This document shows positions 27,001-31,400 of a DNA stretch of 64,000 nt, in pieces. The position numbers and the translations under genes were made by a program. The stretch is taken from NCBI GenBank assembly GCA_032158295.1, contig CM063248.1, forward strand, positions 18,834,787 through 18,898,786, read 5' to 3'. This DNA comes from Pycnopodia helianthoides. Its lineage: Eukaryota; Echinodermata; Asteroidea; Forcipulatida; Asteriidae. The number at the start of each line of letters is the position of its first letter. Within the stretch, counting starts at the first letter, position 1. Below the pieces are notes generated by a model that saw only the letters and a program-made list of their open reading frames with translations, was not told where the DNA came from and did not search any database.

Positions 27001-29928
27001 CGGGTCAAAAGGTAACAAGTCATCGCTCAGAGTCGATCATGGAAAATGTTGACCTTGTAGCTCATGTAACCCTAACCCTTTTTTCATTTGGTGCTTGATA
27101 TGTGGCATGGCCATGGTGTACCCCCCCCCTCCCTCCCTCCTATTGTGTCTTCATTGTGCTCTTGGAATCTCTGGGAATCTTTACATGGCTTTATGGCGGG
27201 AATCTGTATAAATAGAAAAGCATGTGTTAAAGGAACATTACAGAATTGGTAAGAAAAAAACTAGTAAAATATACTTTACTAATAATATACTATACTAAAC
27301 TATACGGTCTAATGATGATGATAGTAGAAAACATCCCTTGAAATATTTCTGTCTAAAATGCCTAAACCAATTTTCCGATTGGAGTTTATCGCTCAGTGAG
27401 CGTTTTATTCATTTGTTGAATCTACGTGATTCCATGCAAATGTGTAATCGGTTTTTCACTATTTTCTTGTGAACCAGATGGCCGATTGATCTCAAACTTC
27501 TACAGGTTTGTCGGTTTATGTATATGGTGGATTACATAAAGTGCTTACACTGCCAGCAACTGTTTTGTTAGCAAAAACCAATTCTGTAATGTTCCTTTAA
27601 AGTATGGGAATATTTTTATTTTATTTGTTTTAATTTTATTTTTTGGGGGGCGGGGGACTACCACATATTAGGCATGGTGAGCCCTTCTTCTTTTTAAATG
27701 TCAAATGTTTTTACTTCAGGACTACATTTGAATACTTCATGACAAAAAAATAATGAGAATCCTTCTGTTTGAACTTTTGATTTATTTCCCCTCAAGGTTC
27801 AATGAGACTTCGCGATTGCTGAACAAACTTTTCAAGAGGACCCCCAGTAGCTCAAGGAGGGTGGCTGAAAACTACGATCTGTCTCAGCGTAAGTCGTATT
27901 GAAAATAGACTTCTAAAAATTTACCGTTTACAATTTGTCATGAGGATTAAACACTCTTCACAAGGAATGAGGTTTAAGGGGGGAAAAAATAAAGTGTGTA
28001 AATCAGACAAGTCTAATTTTATCAAAAGGCTTACACCATTTCCAAAAGATGGACAGGCAGTTTGTCTTTGCATAGAGGATGGGACGTAAAGCTTTAGGTC
28101 CCGTGTGTTGTGTAATGCACGTAAAAGAACCCAGTGCACTTATCGAAAAGAGGAGGGGTTCGCCCCGGTGTTCCTGGTTTGATTGGCAGCATATTGCGCC
28201 ACAGCACCTTGTGCTTTGTAAACAGGCATGCAACTTTTCCTCGGATCAGCTGATTTCCTCTTTTTTTATTCTCAGTTTTACAATTCAAAGTTTGTAATTT
28301 CCTCTTTTTTGGTGAAGTTACAGTTGCATGCCTGTGTAAAGGAATTGGTCTAATACTTCAAAACATAGCTCCACAATACCTTGCAGGAAAATACTGAATG
28401 TTGAAGCGCCTTGAGCGTCACCGAGTGACAGATATGAGCCTATATAAGAAGCCACTATTATTATTATTATCTCTGGAAATAAGTTGTCATTTCACAACAG
28501 TATTTTAGTACGTTTTTAGGTGTTCTGGCACCAGCCCAACACCTCTTTGAAATTGTTCTCTCTTTTGTTGTTACCTGGATGCATTCCACCCTGGTGATCG
28601 ATGTAAGCTCTGACCAACATAAGCTCGGTTCAAATTTCAAAAAACAGAGCAAGCTTCCTTGTGTCACAATGGGGAAGCGGCACATTCTGATGGTTTACAT
28701 CACACAAATTTTCTTTGTGTTTGCTTTGTGCCACTTAGGTCGGTCACTGTTCACATCTTTCGCCAGTGCTGAATGCACCCCCTTTTGTAATGAAAGGTAG
28801 AACCCATTTCATGCAGACCAAAACTGACCAAACGCTAAGGTTTCTTGAAATTTTGGAATAAGTTTGTTCTCAACAGGTTCGTTCACAGAGAAGCTTCTGG
28901 ATTGAAATGTATATTTCTCTATAATAAGACATGGTGTAGCTCTTTTAAAACACCGTTTAAAGTGGTATTAATTTCCTCATTTTCGCATCCTTTCAATAGA
29001 TGGATATGCATTTTCACAAGAGGAGCATGGAGCTATTGCACAAGTAAGTCATGACTATTACTTTCTCTGCATAATGTATGGCTGTTGTGGCTGAGCAGTC
29101 GAACATACTGGACTCAAGCTCTGAAGTTTCTGACCAACAGAGTGTGGGTTTGAGTCTCCGGTCTCGCACTGTGTCCGTAAGCAAGACACTTAACCATTAT
29201 TGCTTGTCCTTCGGATGGGACGTAAAGCCATAGGTCCTGTGTGTTGTGTAATGCACTTAAATAAACCCAGTTACACTTAACGCTAAGAGAAGGGGTTTGC
29301 CCCGGTGTTTCTGGCAGTGGCTAAATGCACCGCAGCACCTGTAAAGGCTTAAAAGGTTTTACATAATCATATCATAATTTTAAAAATGTCAAAAACCTGT
29401 CTTAAAAATGATTTCTCTTTGTTCAAGTACCTTTTGGCACGATGTAAGTCTCCGTATTATTATTAACTCAGATCAAGAACGGTGAACACCATGCTTATTT
29501 TTGTCAAGCAAACTAATGAACCAACGACCTGCCTGACTGGCACCCCCTAACAAAGATAATGACAAATTAGGGAGACTACCGCCAACATAGCACTAGATGG
29601 TAGAGTGCGGCATATAATCCGGAGGTCGTTGGTTCCAATCCCGCTCTAGTCAATTTGTCTTTGTTCAACCCCAAATTAATAATAAATGAATGATAGAGCA
29701 GATGGAAGCTTTCCCAGTGGTGACGCCAGCTCAGTTTTTTTTTCCACTAGTATTAGGGGTCCAACATTCTATTGATGTGACTTGTACTTTCCCAAAATGG
29801 TTAGAGACAAAGATGGCGTAGGTTCGTCTTCACATTATTCACCTTTCATTTTACAGGGGGAAGTCATCCGGGTGTTTGACTCAACGAAGCGACCGGAAGG
29901 GGCGGTGGTCATCCAGGAGAACCGATGA
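1..29928 (+). CDS. ATP8A: ATP8A-class P4-ATPase (phospholipid flippase), 5'-partial, 25 exons
   Basis: Spliced gene; exons are listed separately. The product is a P4-ATPase catalytic subunit that flips phosphatidylserine (and PE) to the cytosolic leaflet of Golgi, endosome and plasma membranes, normally with a CDC50/TMEM30 partner. The exons give about 896 residues collinear with vertebrate ATP8A1/ATP8A2 from about residue 265 to the end. Visible landmarks in order: TM3-TM4 with PISL, DKTGT (phosphorylated Asp codon 3768-3770), KGA(D), TGDKQETA, the hinge region of GDGAND, the TM5 FYKN lysine, TM6-TM10, and the C-terminal GYAFSQ autoinhibitory motif. All splice phases agree across 24 junctions except where single-base length errors occur in two exons. 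After compensating for these (+7, -1) the total is an exact multiple of three. The ATP8A class is certain; paralogue assignment within it is not meaningful for an invertebrate single-copy gene. Confidence 0.95.
198..540 (+). repeat. SINE family A (tRNA-derived), copy 1
   Basis: It begins GTGGCGTGTCGTGG, carries a B-box-like GGTTCGAATCC (259-269) and the family body ACACTTGTGCCCTTGAGCAA, and ends in an A-rich tail after GAGTTA. Compared with the copy at 51050 it lacks GCCGAGTG in the A-box region. The long gap between A and B boxes resembles a Ser/Leu-type tRNA with a variable arm. Confidence 0.75.
541..962 (+). other. ATP8A intron segment without recognised features
   Basis: Between the end of a SINE and exon b. 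Only a T/A-rich run near 720 and the polypyrimidine tract before the acceptor are visible. Confidence 0.5.
963..1019 (+). CDS. ATP8A: ATP8A exon b
   Basis: 19 codons, phase 0 to 0, flanked by TTTTGCAG and GTAGGT. The peptide [19 protein letters not shown] aligns with the ATP8A linker that enters TM3 (QNSTSPPLKLSNVERITN). Confidence 0.88.
1091..1219 (+). repeat. SINE family B with tRNA-Asn-like head, copy 1
   Basis: A cloverleaf-like core at 1122-1194 has acceptor arms GGCTAGA and TCTAGTC, the D arm GCTCAGTTGGTAGAGC and the T loop GGTTCAAATCC. The anticodon loop ACGTTAA would give GTT (Asn). It is preceded by TAGGGAGATCGCCAACAT and followed by TTTTTCTTTGTTCAACCCC, both shared with two other copies, so it is a SINE and not a gene. 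Confidence 0.75.
1345..1665. repeat. Dispersed repeat with internal hairpin
   Basis: It contains TTGATTCTGATTGGTCAACC, GATATAAACCTATATCACAT and a hairpin at 1558-1652, whose arms are GTGGAATACAGAAAATATAG...CTGCGTCCCATAT and its complement. A reverse-strand relative is at 61885-62125. Confidence 0.7.
1740..1848 (+). CDS. ATP8A: ATP8A exon c (TM3)
   Basis: 36 codons plus one base. It encodes a hydrophobic segment starting [17 protein letters not shown], which is TM3, followed by the luminal loop EIWNRQH...DWYLGF. The acceptor is TTCCAG and the donor is GTAACA. The single trailing G is completed by AT in the next exon. Confidence 0.9.
1903..2103. mobile_element. GGGCCCAATTTC-ended MITE, copy 1
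   Basis: Inverted ends TCTGGGCCCAATTTC / GAAATTGGGCCCAGA bound a ~200-bp element. The interior contains TAAAGTTACCAGCCAAACTA. The family recurs at 5308, 7785, 9395, 20611, 22177, 32139 and 57572. Confidence 0.8.
2315..2667. mobile_element. TTAA-flanked MITE, subfamily 3, copy 1
   Basis: TTAA (2311-2314) precedes AGACACTGGACACCTTTGGT. The right end ACTACCAATAGTGTCCAGTG, then CCT, precedes TTAA (2668-2671). It has no coding capacity. The internal text TTTCAGATGCTTGATTTCGA recurs reversed in the copy at 22510. Confidence 0.8.
2672..2745 (-). repeat. SINE family C body fragment
   Basis: CACTCAGTACTTTCCTGAAT, then CACATCGGTGTAAGGG, is similar to the tail part of the copy at 18392. It directly follows a TTAA-flanked MITE. 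Confidence 0.5.
2877..3004 (+). CDS. ATP8A: ATP8A exon d (TM4 with PISL)
   Basis: Two bases plus 42 codons. It encodes [20 protein letters not shown], then [14 protein letters not shown]. In P4-ATPases the proline-containing PISL motif of TM4 replaces the PEGL of ion pumps; its isoleucine belongs to the hydrophobic gate along which lipid headgroups move. Boundaries are TCTACAG and GTAAGT. Confidence 0.95.
3186..3560. repeat. Minisatellite, 50-bp unit, ~7 copies
   Basis: The unit contains CCAATATGAGTTTATGTAGG and TACTGCCTCAATCCTCCAAA. Exact 50-bp spacing is seen at 3221, 3271, 3321, 3371 and 3421, with decay at both ends. Confidence 0.9.
3672..3905 (+). CDS. ATP8A: ATP8A exon e (catalytic DKTGT)
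   Basis: 78 codons, phase 0 at both ends. It begins [20 protein letters not shown] and contains [12 protein letters not shown], the P-domain signature whose aspartate (codon 3768-3770) forms the phosphoenzyme. It ends in [10 protein letters not shown], matching vertebrate SLLENLQNNH. It is noticeably richer in G+C than the flanking introns. A 50-bp minisatellite ends about 110 bp upstream. Confidence 0.97.
4300..4490. repeat. GCCATCTTTA inverted-repeat element
   Basis: GTTGCAGTATGACGTAAATC, then GGCCATCTTTA, at the left and CGTAAAGATGGCGTCTATTG at the right. The interior has AACACGGCTGCGTTAATAAT. It is closely related to 21620-21845. Confidence 0.7.
4565..4676 (+). CDS. ATP8A: ATP8A exon f (N-domain)
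   Basis: 37 codons plus one base. The peptide [20 protein letters not shown], then [10 protein letters not shown](D), matches the start of the ATP8A nucleotide-binding domain ([15 protein letters not shown]...IIYQAASPDEGAL). The acceptor is AAACCAG and the donor is GTACAA. Confidence 0.94.
4979..5110. mobile_element. Palindromic GATTTCACGAAAC element
   Basis: GCCGATTTCACGAAACTTTT...GCATAAGTCTACTTGCGCAA pairs with TTGCACAAGTGGACTTACGC and GCGTAAAGTTTCGTGAAATC. The TTTCAC terminal motif resembles the 34944 family. Confidence 0.78.
5308..5443. mobile_element. GGGCCCAATTTC-ended MITE, left end missing
   Basis: GTTACCAGCCAAACTACCAC through GCAGCTCTATGAAATTGGGC. This is the right three quarters of the family element. 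Confidence 0.75.
5653..5735 (+). CDS. ATP8A: ATP8A exon g (N-domain)
   Basis: Two bases complete the Asp codon of SPDEGAL; 27 more codons then encode [20 protein letters not shown], ending VEINV. The donor is GTAGGT. This is part of the nucleotide-binding domain. Confidence 0.92.
5736..6939 (+). other. ATP8A intron with one small inverted-repeat element
   Basis: The intron has no gene. An inverted repeat spans about 6198-6311, with the arms AACAGTGTGAGAACCCAGTC and its imperfect complement ending at CACACTGTT, in the style of a MITE. Otherwise it is AT-rich sequence. Confidence 0.5.
6940..6989 (+). CDS. ATP8A: ATP8A exon h (N-domain)
   Basis: 16 codons plus two bases. [16 protein letters not shown](S) aligns with GQEERYELLNVLEFTS of vertebrate ATP8A. 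The acceptor is TTTACCAG and the donor is GTAATT. Confidence 0.92.
7576..7645 (+). CDS. ATP8A: ATP8A exon i (N-domain, KGA)
   Basis: One base completes serine; 23 codons then encode [14 protein letters not shown], ending LLLCKGA. The KRMSVI and KGA(D) motifs line the ATP site in P-type ATPases. The donor is GTAAGT. Confidence 0.94.
7785..7965. mobile_element. GGGCCCAATTTC-ended MITE, diverged
   Basis: CTGGGCCGAAGTTCATAAAG, then repeated TTTTTTGCTTAGCA motifs. The right end is degenerate. Confidence 0.55.
8010..8470. repeat. Compound inverted repeats with GATTTCACAA ends
   Basis: TGGATTTCACAAGCAGCTAA...TTAGCTGTTTGTAAAATCAATCC (8016-8150), then CCGATTTCACAAAGAGCTAAG...GTAGCTCTTTGTCAAATCGAG (8162-8465). 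The interiors share TATGGCGATATTGACAACTC and CATGGCGATATTGCCAACAC, so two related elements lie side by side; the second carries an insertion. Confidence 0.65.
8558..8642 (+). CDS. ATP8A: ATP8A exon j (N-domain)
   Basis: 28 codons plus one base. It begins [20 protein letters not shown] and ends GEFASE(G). The leading D completes KGAD, and the end matches QFATEGLRTL across the junction. The acceptor is TTTGCAG and the donor is GTAAAA. Confidence 0.93.
9395..9600. mobile_element. GGGCCCAATTTC-ended MITE, copy before ATP8A exon k
   Basis: The ends CAGGGCCCAATTTCATAGAG and GCTCTATGATATTAGGCCCT, then G, are inverted. The element ends about 95 bp before exon k. Confidence 0.82.
9695..9882 (+). CDS. 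ATP8A: ATP8A exon k (N-domain to P-domain)
   Basis: Two bases plus 62 codons. It encodes (G)[19 protein letters not shown], later [20 protein letters not shown], then D. The IEDKLQ(D) motif is typical of P4-ATPases. The donor at 9883 is followed only 13 bp later by a short inverted-repeat element (9896-10046). Confidence 0.95.
9896..10046. mobile_element. TTGACCCCTTGCA-ended MITE, copy 1
   Basis: TTGACCCCTTGCAGATGCGG at the left and TCATGCAAGGGTCAA at the right are inverted. The centre has CATTTTGACTCCCAAAATGG. It starts 13 bp after the exon k donor. Confidence 0.75.
10446..10536 (+). CDS. ATP8A: ATP8A exon l (TGDKQET)
   Basis: 30 codons plus one base. It begins [17 protein letters not shown] and contains [11 protein letters not shown], the conserved P-domain TGD motif that contacts ATP. 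The acceptor is CGTCAG and the donor is GTATGT. Confidence 0.95.
10846..11241. mobile_element. CAGGG-ended MITE (hAT-like), copy 1
   Basis: The ends CAGGGCTCGAATTT and AAATTCGAGCCCTG are inverted repeats. The direct repeat GATCC flanks the element (10841-10845 and 11242-11246). The interior contains GGCCCGAGGCCAGTGATTTT. CAGGG termini are typical of the hAT superfamily; the superfamily is inferred. Confidence 0.8.
11462..11715 (-). repeat. SINE family A, (ATT)-body type, reverse orientation
   Basis: On the + strand it reads GGCTTCTTATATAGCGCTCA at the left and ends CGGCCACGACACGCCA, the complement of the family head. It inserted close upstream of ATP8A exon m. Confidence 0.75.
11773..11928 (+). 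CDS. ATP8A: ATP8A exon m, frame broken by one extra base
   Basis: It starts GYSCKLL...[13 protein letters not shown] in the frame set by the preceding exon. At an AAAA run (11848-11851) the frame shifts by +1, so the upstream frame meets TAG at 11859-11861. The downstream frame continues the family match [14 protein letters not shown]...GLIIDGK up to a proper GTAAAC donor. Removing one A restores phase with the next exon. Either a consensus error or a real frameshift would explain this. Confidence 0.85.
12299..12335. repeat. (TTTG)n microsatellite
   Basis: About nine TTTG units with one interruption. Confidence 0.9.
12649..12731 (+). CDS. ATP8A: ATP8A exon n (P-domain)
   Basis: 27 codons plus two bases. 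[20 protein letters not shown], then CRAVVCC(R), matches vertebrate TLKYAL...FLDLALSCKAVICCR. The acceptor is CTTGACAG and the donor is GTAAGA. Confidence 0.93.
12862..13085 (+). repeat. SINE family A head, partial
   Basis: AGCAAGCTCTGTGTCTCTGA, B-box-like GGTTTGAGTCC, then the GACACTTGTGTCC and TTCGCCCCAGTGTTTCTGG parts of the family body. It lies in the intron before the damaged ATP8A exon o. Confidence 0.65.
13343..13630 (+). CDS. ATP8A: ATP8A exon o (GDGAND hinge and TM5), seven one-base losses
   Basis: The family match runs through all of this exon but in changing frames. It covers [21 protein letters not shown], a broken [11 protein letters not shown] hinge, [34 protein letters not shown] and [15 protein letters not shown]. 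The exon measures 288 bp where the alignment needs 295. Each missing base fits a short homopolymer: at the splice junction, GCG|GAG, ACG|TTG, GGG|GAC, GCG|GAT, TCG|GAT and TCA|AAG. The TM5 FYKN lysine, needed for lipid recognition in ATP8A2, is present. The acceptor (ag 13341-13342) has a poor pyrimidine tract, and a dispersed repeat sits just upstream. Confidence 0.85.
13795..14270. mobile_element. Foldback element with ~127-bp inverted arms
   Basis: The left arm (13795-13921) and right arm (14144-14270) are reverse complements with a few mismatches. For example ACAGTTATCTTCTGCACATT pairs with AATGCGCAGAAGATAACTGT, and GTCGAATTTCAAAAGTTGCA with TGCAACTTTTGAAATTCGAC. The ~220-bp centre has no coding capacity. 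It lies in the intron after the damaged exon o. Confidence 0.85.
14733..14795. repeat. Short tandem repeat, 17-bp unit
   Basis: TCCATGAAATGGAACAG repeated about 3.5 times, inside a decayed inverted-repeat element (about 14680-14860). Confidence 0.85.
14926..15000 (+). CDS. ATP8A: ATP8A exon p (TM5-TM6 loop)
   Basis: 25 codons, phase 0 at both ends. [20 protein letters not shown], then GIYNL, aligns with [25 protein letters not shown]. The acceptor is CTTCAG and the donor is GTGAGT. Confidence 0.95.
15763..15885 (+). CDS. ATP8A: ATP8A exon q (TM6)
   Basis: 41 codons. It begins [20 protein letters not shown] and later reads [17 protein letters not shown]. It matches the vertebrate stretch MFTAMPPLTLGIFER...YPELYKTSQN. 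The acceptor is CCTCAG and the donor is GTAAGA. Confidence 0.95.
16165..16445 (+). repeat. (ATT)n-tailed SINE body, partial
   Basis: GAACCCAGTGCACTTTTAGT, then GGTTTGATTGGCTGCATATT, then GTAGCTCCACCCACCTTGCA and an ATTATCATAATAATATTATT tail just before ATP8A exon r. Confidence 0.7.
16467..16607 (+). CDS. ATP8A: ATP8A exon r (TM7)
   Basis: 47 codons. [20 protein letters not shown] is TM7; the exon ends [11 protein letters not shown], which aligns with YLLLGNFVYT. The acceptor is CCTCAG and the donor is GTAAGA. Confidence 0.94.
16867..17250. repeat. Minisatellite, 63-bp unit, 6 copies
   Basis: Unit starts AACCGGTCTATGCGCTGTAG lie at 16871, 16934, 16997, 17060, 17123 and 17186, with only a few substitutions. 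Because 63 is divisible by three, an antisense open frame runs through it by coincidence. Confidence 0.92.
17800..18117 (+). repeat. SINE family A, 5'-truncated copy
   Basis: It starts within the B box (GGGTTCGAGTCCCGGTCATG) and then follows the same body as the copies at 198 and 51050, to an A-rich tail (18099-18117). It retains the uninterrupted CAAATCAGTTAAGTGTAGCC, which serves as the empty site for the element inserted at 51364. Confidence 0.8.
18207..18263 (+). CDS. ATP8A: ATP8A exon s (TM8)
   Basis: 19 codons: [19 protein letters not shown]. The vertebrate equivalent is FVVITVCLKAGLETSYWTW. The acceptor is GTTTCAG and the donor is GTAAGT. Confidence 0.93.
18392..18598 (-). repeat. SINE family C (tRNA-derived), reverse copy
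   Basis: The complement of the tRNA head is seen at 18517-18594: GGTGGGATTCGAACCCAC (B box) and CCAACTAGACCGCCGAGA (A box). The body towards 18392 contains CTCAGTACTTTCCCGAGTTC and GCATCGGGGATAAAAAATAT. A second tail fragment repeats at about 18650-18715. Confidence 0.75.
18751..18858 (+). CDS. ATP8A: ATP8A exon t (TM9)
   Basis: 36 codons. It begins [20 protein letters not shown] and ends [12 protein letters not shown], matching TM9 and the loop WPAIPMAPDMSGE. The acceptor is TTAACAG and the donor is GTAAGA. Confidence 0.93.
19915..20003 (+). CDS. ATP8A: ATP8A exon u (TM10)
   Basis: 29 codons plus two bases. [20 protein letters not shown], then ALWRDVAWK(A), forms TM10. The GTGAGT donor is at 20004. 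A small inverted-repeat element begins about 30 bp downstream. Confidence 0.9.
20034..20179. mobile_element. Small inverted-repeat element after ATP8A exon u
   Basis: GATGCATTTGAGTGCATTGT, then CGCAGAATAT at the left pairs with ATATTCTGCGACAATGCACT, then CAAATGCAT at the right. A related, more decayed copy spans about 14680-14860 (ATTATATTCTGCAACAATGC). Confidence 0.75.
20611..20803. mobile_element. GGGCCCAATTTC-ended MITE, copy before ATP8A exon v
   Basis: TTGGCCCAATTTCATGGCTG to AGCAGCTCAGTGAATTGGAC. It ends about 57 bp before the exon v acceptor, so it makes up most of the sequence where the branch point would lie. Confidence 0.78.
20860..20961 (+). CDS. ATP8A: ATP8A exon v (cytosolic C-tail start)
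   Basis: One base, 33 codons and two bases. [20 protein letters not shown]...DPTAIIQRS aligns with KRTAFKTLVDEVQELEAKSQDPGAVVLG. The acceptor is TTTCTCAG, which directly follows an inverted-repeat element (20611-20803). The donor is GTGAGT. Confidence 0.92.
21058..21390. mobile_element. TTAA-flanked MITE, subfamily 2, copy 1
   Basis: TTAA, then AGGCCCTGTACACTATGGTA. The right end reads TTACCAAAAGTGTACAATAC, then CT, then TTAA (21391-21394). It contains a conspicuous ATCGCGCGCGAT core (about 21218-21230). Confidence 0.82.
21590..22010. repeat. Nested repeats: GCCATCTTTA element inside another repeat
   Basis: The outer repeat (GCATGGTAGGTGCATGTCTG...GTCCGGATGGATATTTCCGT...CTGTCCACCGTAAGTCAGTC) is interrupted at about 21628-21850 by the GCCATCTTTA element. 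The same outer repeat occurs at 56628-56960 with a different insert. Confidence 0.7.
22177..22370. mobile_element. GGGCCCAATTTC-ended MITE, diverged copy
   Basis: CGGCCCAATTTCCTAGAGCT to GCAGCTCTAGGAAATTGGAC, with the family interior GTAACCTGATTCTGGTGAGC. Confidence 0.75.
22510..22899. mobile_element. TTAA-flanked MITE, subfamily 3, copy 2
   Basis: TTAA (22506-22509), then AGGCACTGGACACTTTGGTA. The right end reads TTACCAAAGGTGTCCAGTGT, then C, then TTAA (22900-22903). It is in the opposite internal orientation to the 2315 copy. Confidence 0.8.
24380..24505 (-). repeat. SINE family A head, reverse orientation
   Basis: GTGTCACGACCTGGATTTGA, followed by GACCGCATGGCG, is the complement of the B-box and A-box region. 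It is followed by a forward-strand SINE body at 24540. Confidence 0.6.
24540..24730 (+). repeat. (ATT)n-tailed SINE body
   Basis: GGTTTGATTGGCGGCATATT, then ACAATACCTTGCAGGAATG, then AGCGCTATATAAGAAGCCAC and ATT repeats. It retains GTGCTGTGTAAAGGAATAGG, the empty target for the element inserted at 28223. Confidence 0.75.
26603..26722. mobile_element. 120-bp palindromic element with CCGCGG arms
   Basis: The left arm GGGCCCAATTTCATGGCCTG and TTACCGCGGAATTCTGCGCT pair with AGCGCAGAAATCCGCGGTAA and GCCATGAAATTGGGCCC. Nearly the whole element is inverted repeat, with a ~25-bp loop. Confidence 0.82.
27231..27596 (-). mobile_element. TTAA-flanked MITE, subfamily 1, reverse copy
   Basis: TTAA (27227-27230), then AGGAACATTACAGAATTGGT. 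The right end is ACCAATTCTGTAATGTTCCT and then TTAA (27597-27600). The 20-bp terminal repeats are perfect. The interior is inverted relative to the 51364 and 60006 copies. Confidence 0.88.
27797..27888 (+). CDS. ATP8A: ATP8A exon w (C-tail)
   Basis: One base, 30 codons and one base. [20 protein letters not shown], then [10 protein letters not shown]. It corresponds to the basic ERAQLLKNVFKK stretch of vertebrate ATP8A and has weaker sequence identity than the membrane exons. The acceptor is CCTCAAG and the donor is GTAAGT; phases agree on both sides. The preceding intron is the longest of this gene here (6.8 kb). Confidence 0.85.
28068..28472 (+). repeat. (ATT)n-tailed SINE body, interrupted by a MITE
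   Basis: GGACGTAAAGCTTTAGGTCC through GCATATTGCGCCACAGCACC, interrupted at 28223-28334, then resuming at GGAATTGGTCTAATACTTCA and ending at (ATT)n. Confidence 0.8.
28223..28334. mobile_element. CAGGCATG-ended MITE inserted in a SINE
   Basis: Perfect 12-bp terminal repeats CAGGCATGCAAC / GTTGCATGCCTG bound a 112-bp element. The six bases TGTAAA are duplicated (28217-28222, 28335-28340). The uninterrupted SINE at 24540 has a single TGTAAA, confirming the insertion. Confidence 0.9.
29000..29043 (+). CDS. ATP8A: ATP8A exon x (GYAF autoinhibitory motif)
   Basis: Two bases complete histidine; 14 codons then encode [14 protein letters not shown], almost identical to vertebrate HGYAFSQDENGIVSQ. The G-(Y/F)-A-F-S motif is the C-terminal autoinhibitory element that occupies the nucleotide site in P4-ATPases. 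The acceptor is CAATAG and the donor is GTAAGT. Confidence 0.95.
29079..29360 (+). repeat. SINE family A head, (ATT)-body type
   Basis: Head ATGGCTGTTGTGGCTGAGCA, B-box-like GGTTTGAGTCTCC, then the body GGATGGGACGTAAAGCCATA and GGGGTTTGCCCCGGTGTTTC. The 3' end is truncated. Confidence 0.7.
29556..29674 (+). repeat. SINE family B, copy with deleted D arm
   Basis: Same leader (GGGAGACTACCGCCAACAT) and trailer (TTGTCTTTGTTCAACCCC) as the 1091 copy. The tRNA-like core has lost part of the D arm and anticodon arm. Confidence 0.7.
29857..29928 (+). CDS. ATP8A: ATP8A terminal coding exon with stop
   Basis: 23 codons plus TGA (29926-29928). [14 protein letters not shown] matches vertebrate SEVIRAYDTTKQRPDEW, but the protein continues with a lineage-specific tail, GAVVIQENR. 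The acceptor is TTTTACAG. Confidence 0.93.
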   Translation, partial: GEVIRVFDSTKRPEGAVVIQENR

Positions 29929-30059
29929 TCACGGGATATGTGCCAAGACGCCGACAGTAATGTATCATTCCCTGACTCCAATAACCTCAAGTTTTAACAT
30001 TCCCCCTCAAAGAATCTTCTGTGCAACCTTTTTGTTGTATATTCGGAATTTCGAAAGAA

Positions 30060-30083
30060 AATATATATATATATATATATATA
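30060..30083. repeat. (AT)n microsatellite
   Basis: About 12 AT units downstream of the ATP8A stop. Another (AT)n run is at 48494-48511. Confidence 0.9.
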
Positions 30084-30380
30084 CTTATCCATGTGTATTT
30101 AATCCTTTCCTTTATTTATGATAACTTGTAGAGGAGGGCAACATTTGACAGCCAGTGCAAATAGTGCCTGAAACGTAGCATTAGCCTGTCTTCATGTCAA
30201 CAAGATGGTTCAGGGGTTGAAGGTCATCTGAAGATTTTTGTATAATACTAATGAATATATCTTTCTTGAGACTTGCCTTTCTGAACAAAACTGCTTATAG
30301 AGGTATGGTTAAAAACAGTGGTTTGGGTTTTTACATAACTACATGTACCTTCGAGTTAAAATGCCGCATAACTTTATGTA

Positions 30381-30558
30381 CTGACCCCTTGCACAGTGTG
30401 GAATGCACCCTCGCACAAGGCACGTCAACCATTTACAGAATTGTATGTATTCACCTCTTGCACGACGCACAACGCACCTCTGCACAATGCGCACCTGTCA
30501 TTTTGACCCCCAAAATAATGGACAGGAAAGGCGCGTGTAAGTGCGCTGTGCCCCGTGA
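30381..30558. mobile_element. TTGACCCCTTGCA-ended MITE, copy 2
   Basis: CTGACCCCTTGCACAGTGTG, then CATTTTGACCCCCAAAATAA and AAAGGCGCGTGTAAGTGCGC, match the 9896 copy. The right end is degenerate. Confidence 0.65.
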
Positions 30559-31400
30559 ATATAGTGTCGATACTGCCAGTGTTCATTCAGGAAAGAACAG
30601 TATTCCAGAGTAGCACTCCTCACTCATGGCGTCTTTTGTGCTCAAAGTACCCATGTGTCAGACAAACATTCCACGGCCTAGCTTGCGTGGAATCACCGCA
30701 TTGTTGACGAGACCACAGTAGTACAGCCAGTACACGCAAGCTTGGACAGGTACGCACGGGTGAAATTTTGACTCACTGTCTGAGATCCGGACACTGAGCT
30801 TCTATTTCTAGTGCTATTTGTCTGGAAAGTAAGAACTCTTCAGGAATCAAAATGCGTGGAACAATGCACCTGTAAAATTTCACATCTACAAAAACATAGT
30901 GGAAGTCTATTTAGGGTTTTCCGGGCAGATTTGTATACATGTTTTCACTCTTCTTCAAACTGCTTGGAGCTGTTGTCATTTTGAATAAGTTCTGCCGAGT
31001 AAATTTCAAAATTTGTGGTTTCATTCGGGGAAGACAATGCTGCACATTATCCAATATAATCAACGTTTTAGAAAGATTTTGACACTCTTTCGGCCGTGTT
31101 TGAAATTGGCAGCTACAGCTAACGGCTGTGGCTAGATTTCCTCGCCATCGTGCATTGAAATATAGTACATCCTTAGCAACGGTCGTAGCCGTAGCTGTAG
31201 TGGCCAATTCAGATACGGCCATAAGCTGTCTTGTTTAATTAACAGTGTTCCCAAAAGTCACATACATTCAGGTCGTTTATTGGAACCATGGCTATGGCTT
31301 ACGCATAGGCTATGGCTTTAGCATAGGCTTAGGCTTTGGTATGGCTAAGGCTTAGGCTTTTGCTACGGCTTAGGCATCGTCTGCCTGTTTAAAGTCCCAT

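Larger units (their letters stand above)
20962..27796 (+). other. ATP8A 6.8 kb intron
   Basis: Largest ATP8A intron in the window. It contains two TTAA-flanked MITEs, a nested repeat (21590-22010), a gene-free AT-rich stretch (22904-24370) with a short palindrome around 23438-23482, SINE pieces (24375-24730), a C-rich run near 26215, a palindromic element (26603-26722) and a reverse-orientation TTAA element (27231-27596). Positions 24780-25340 and 25510-26590 show nothing I recognise. Confidence 0.6.
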
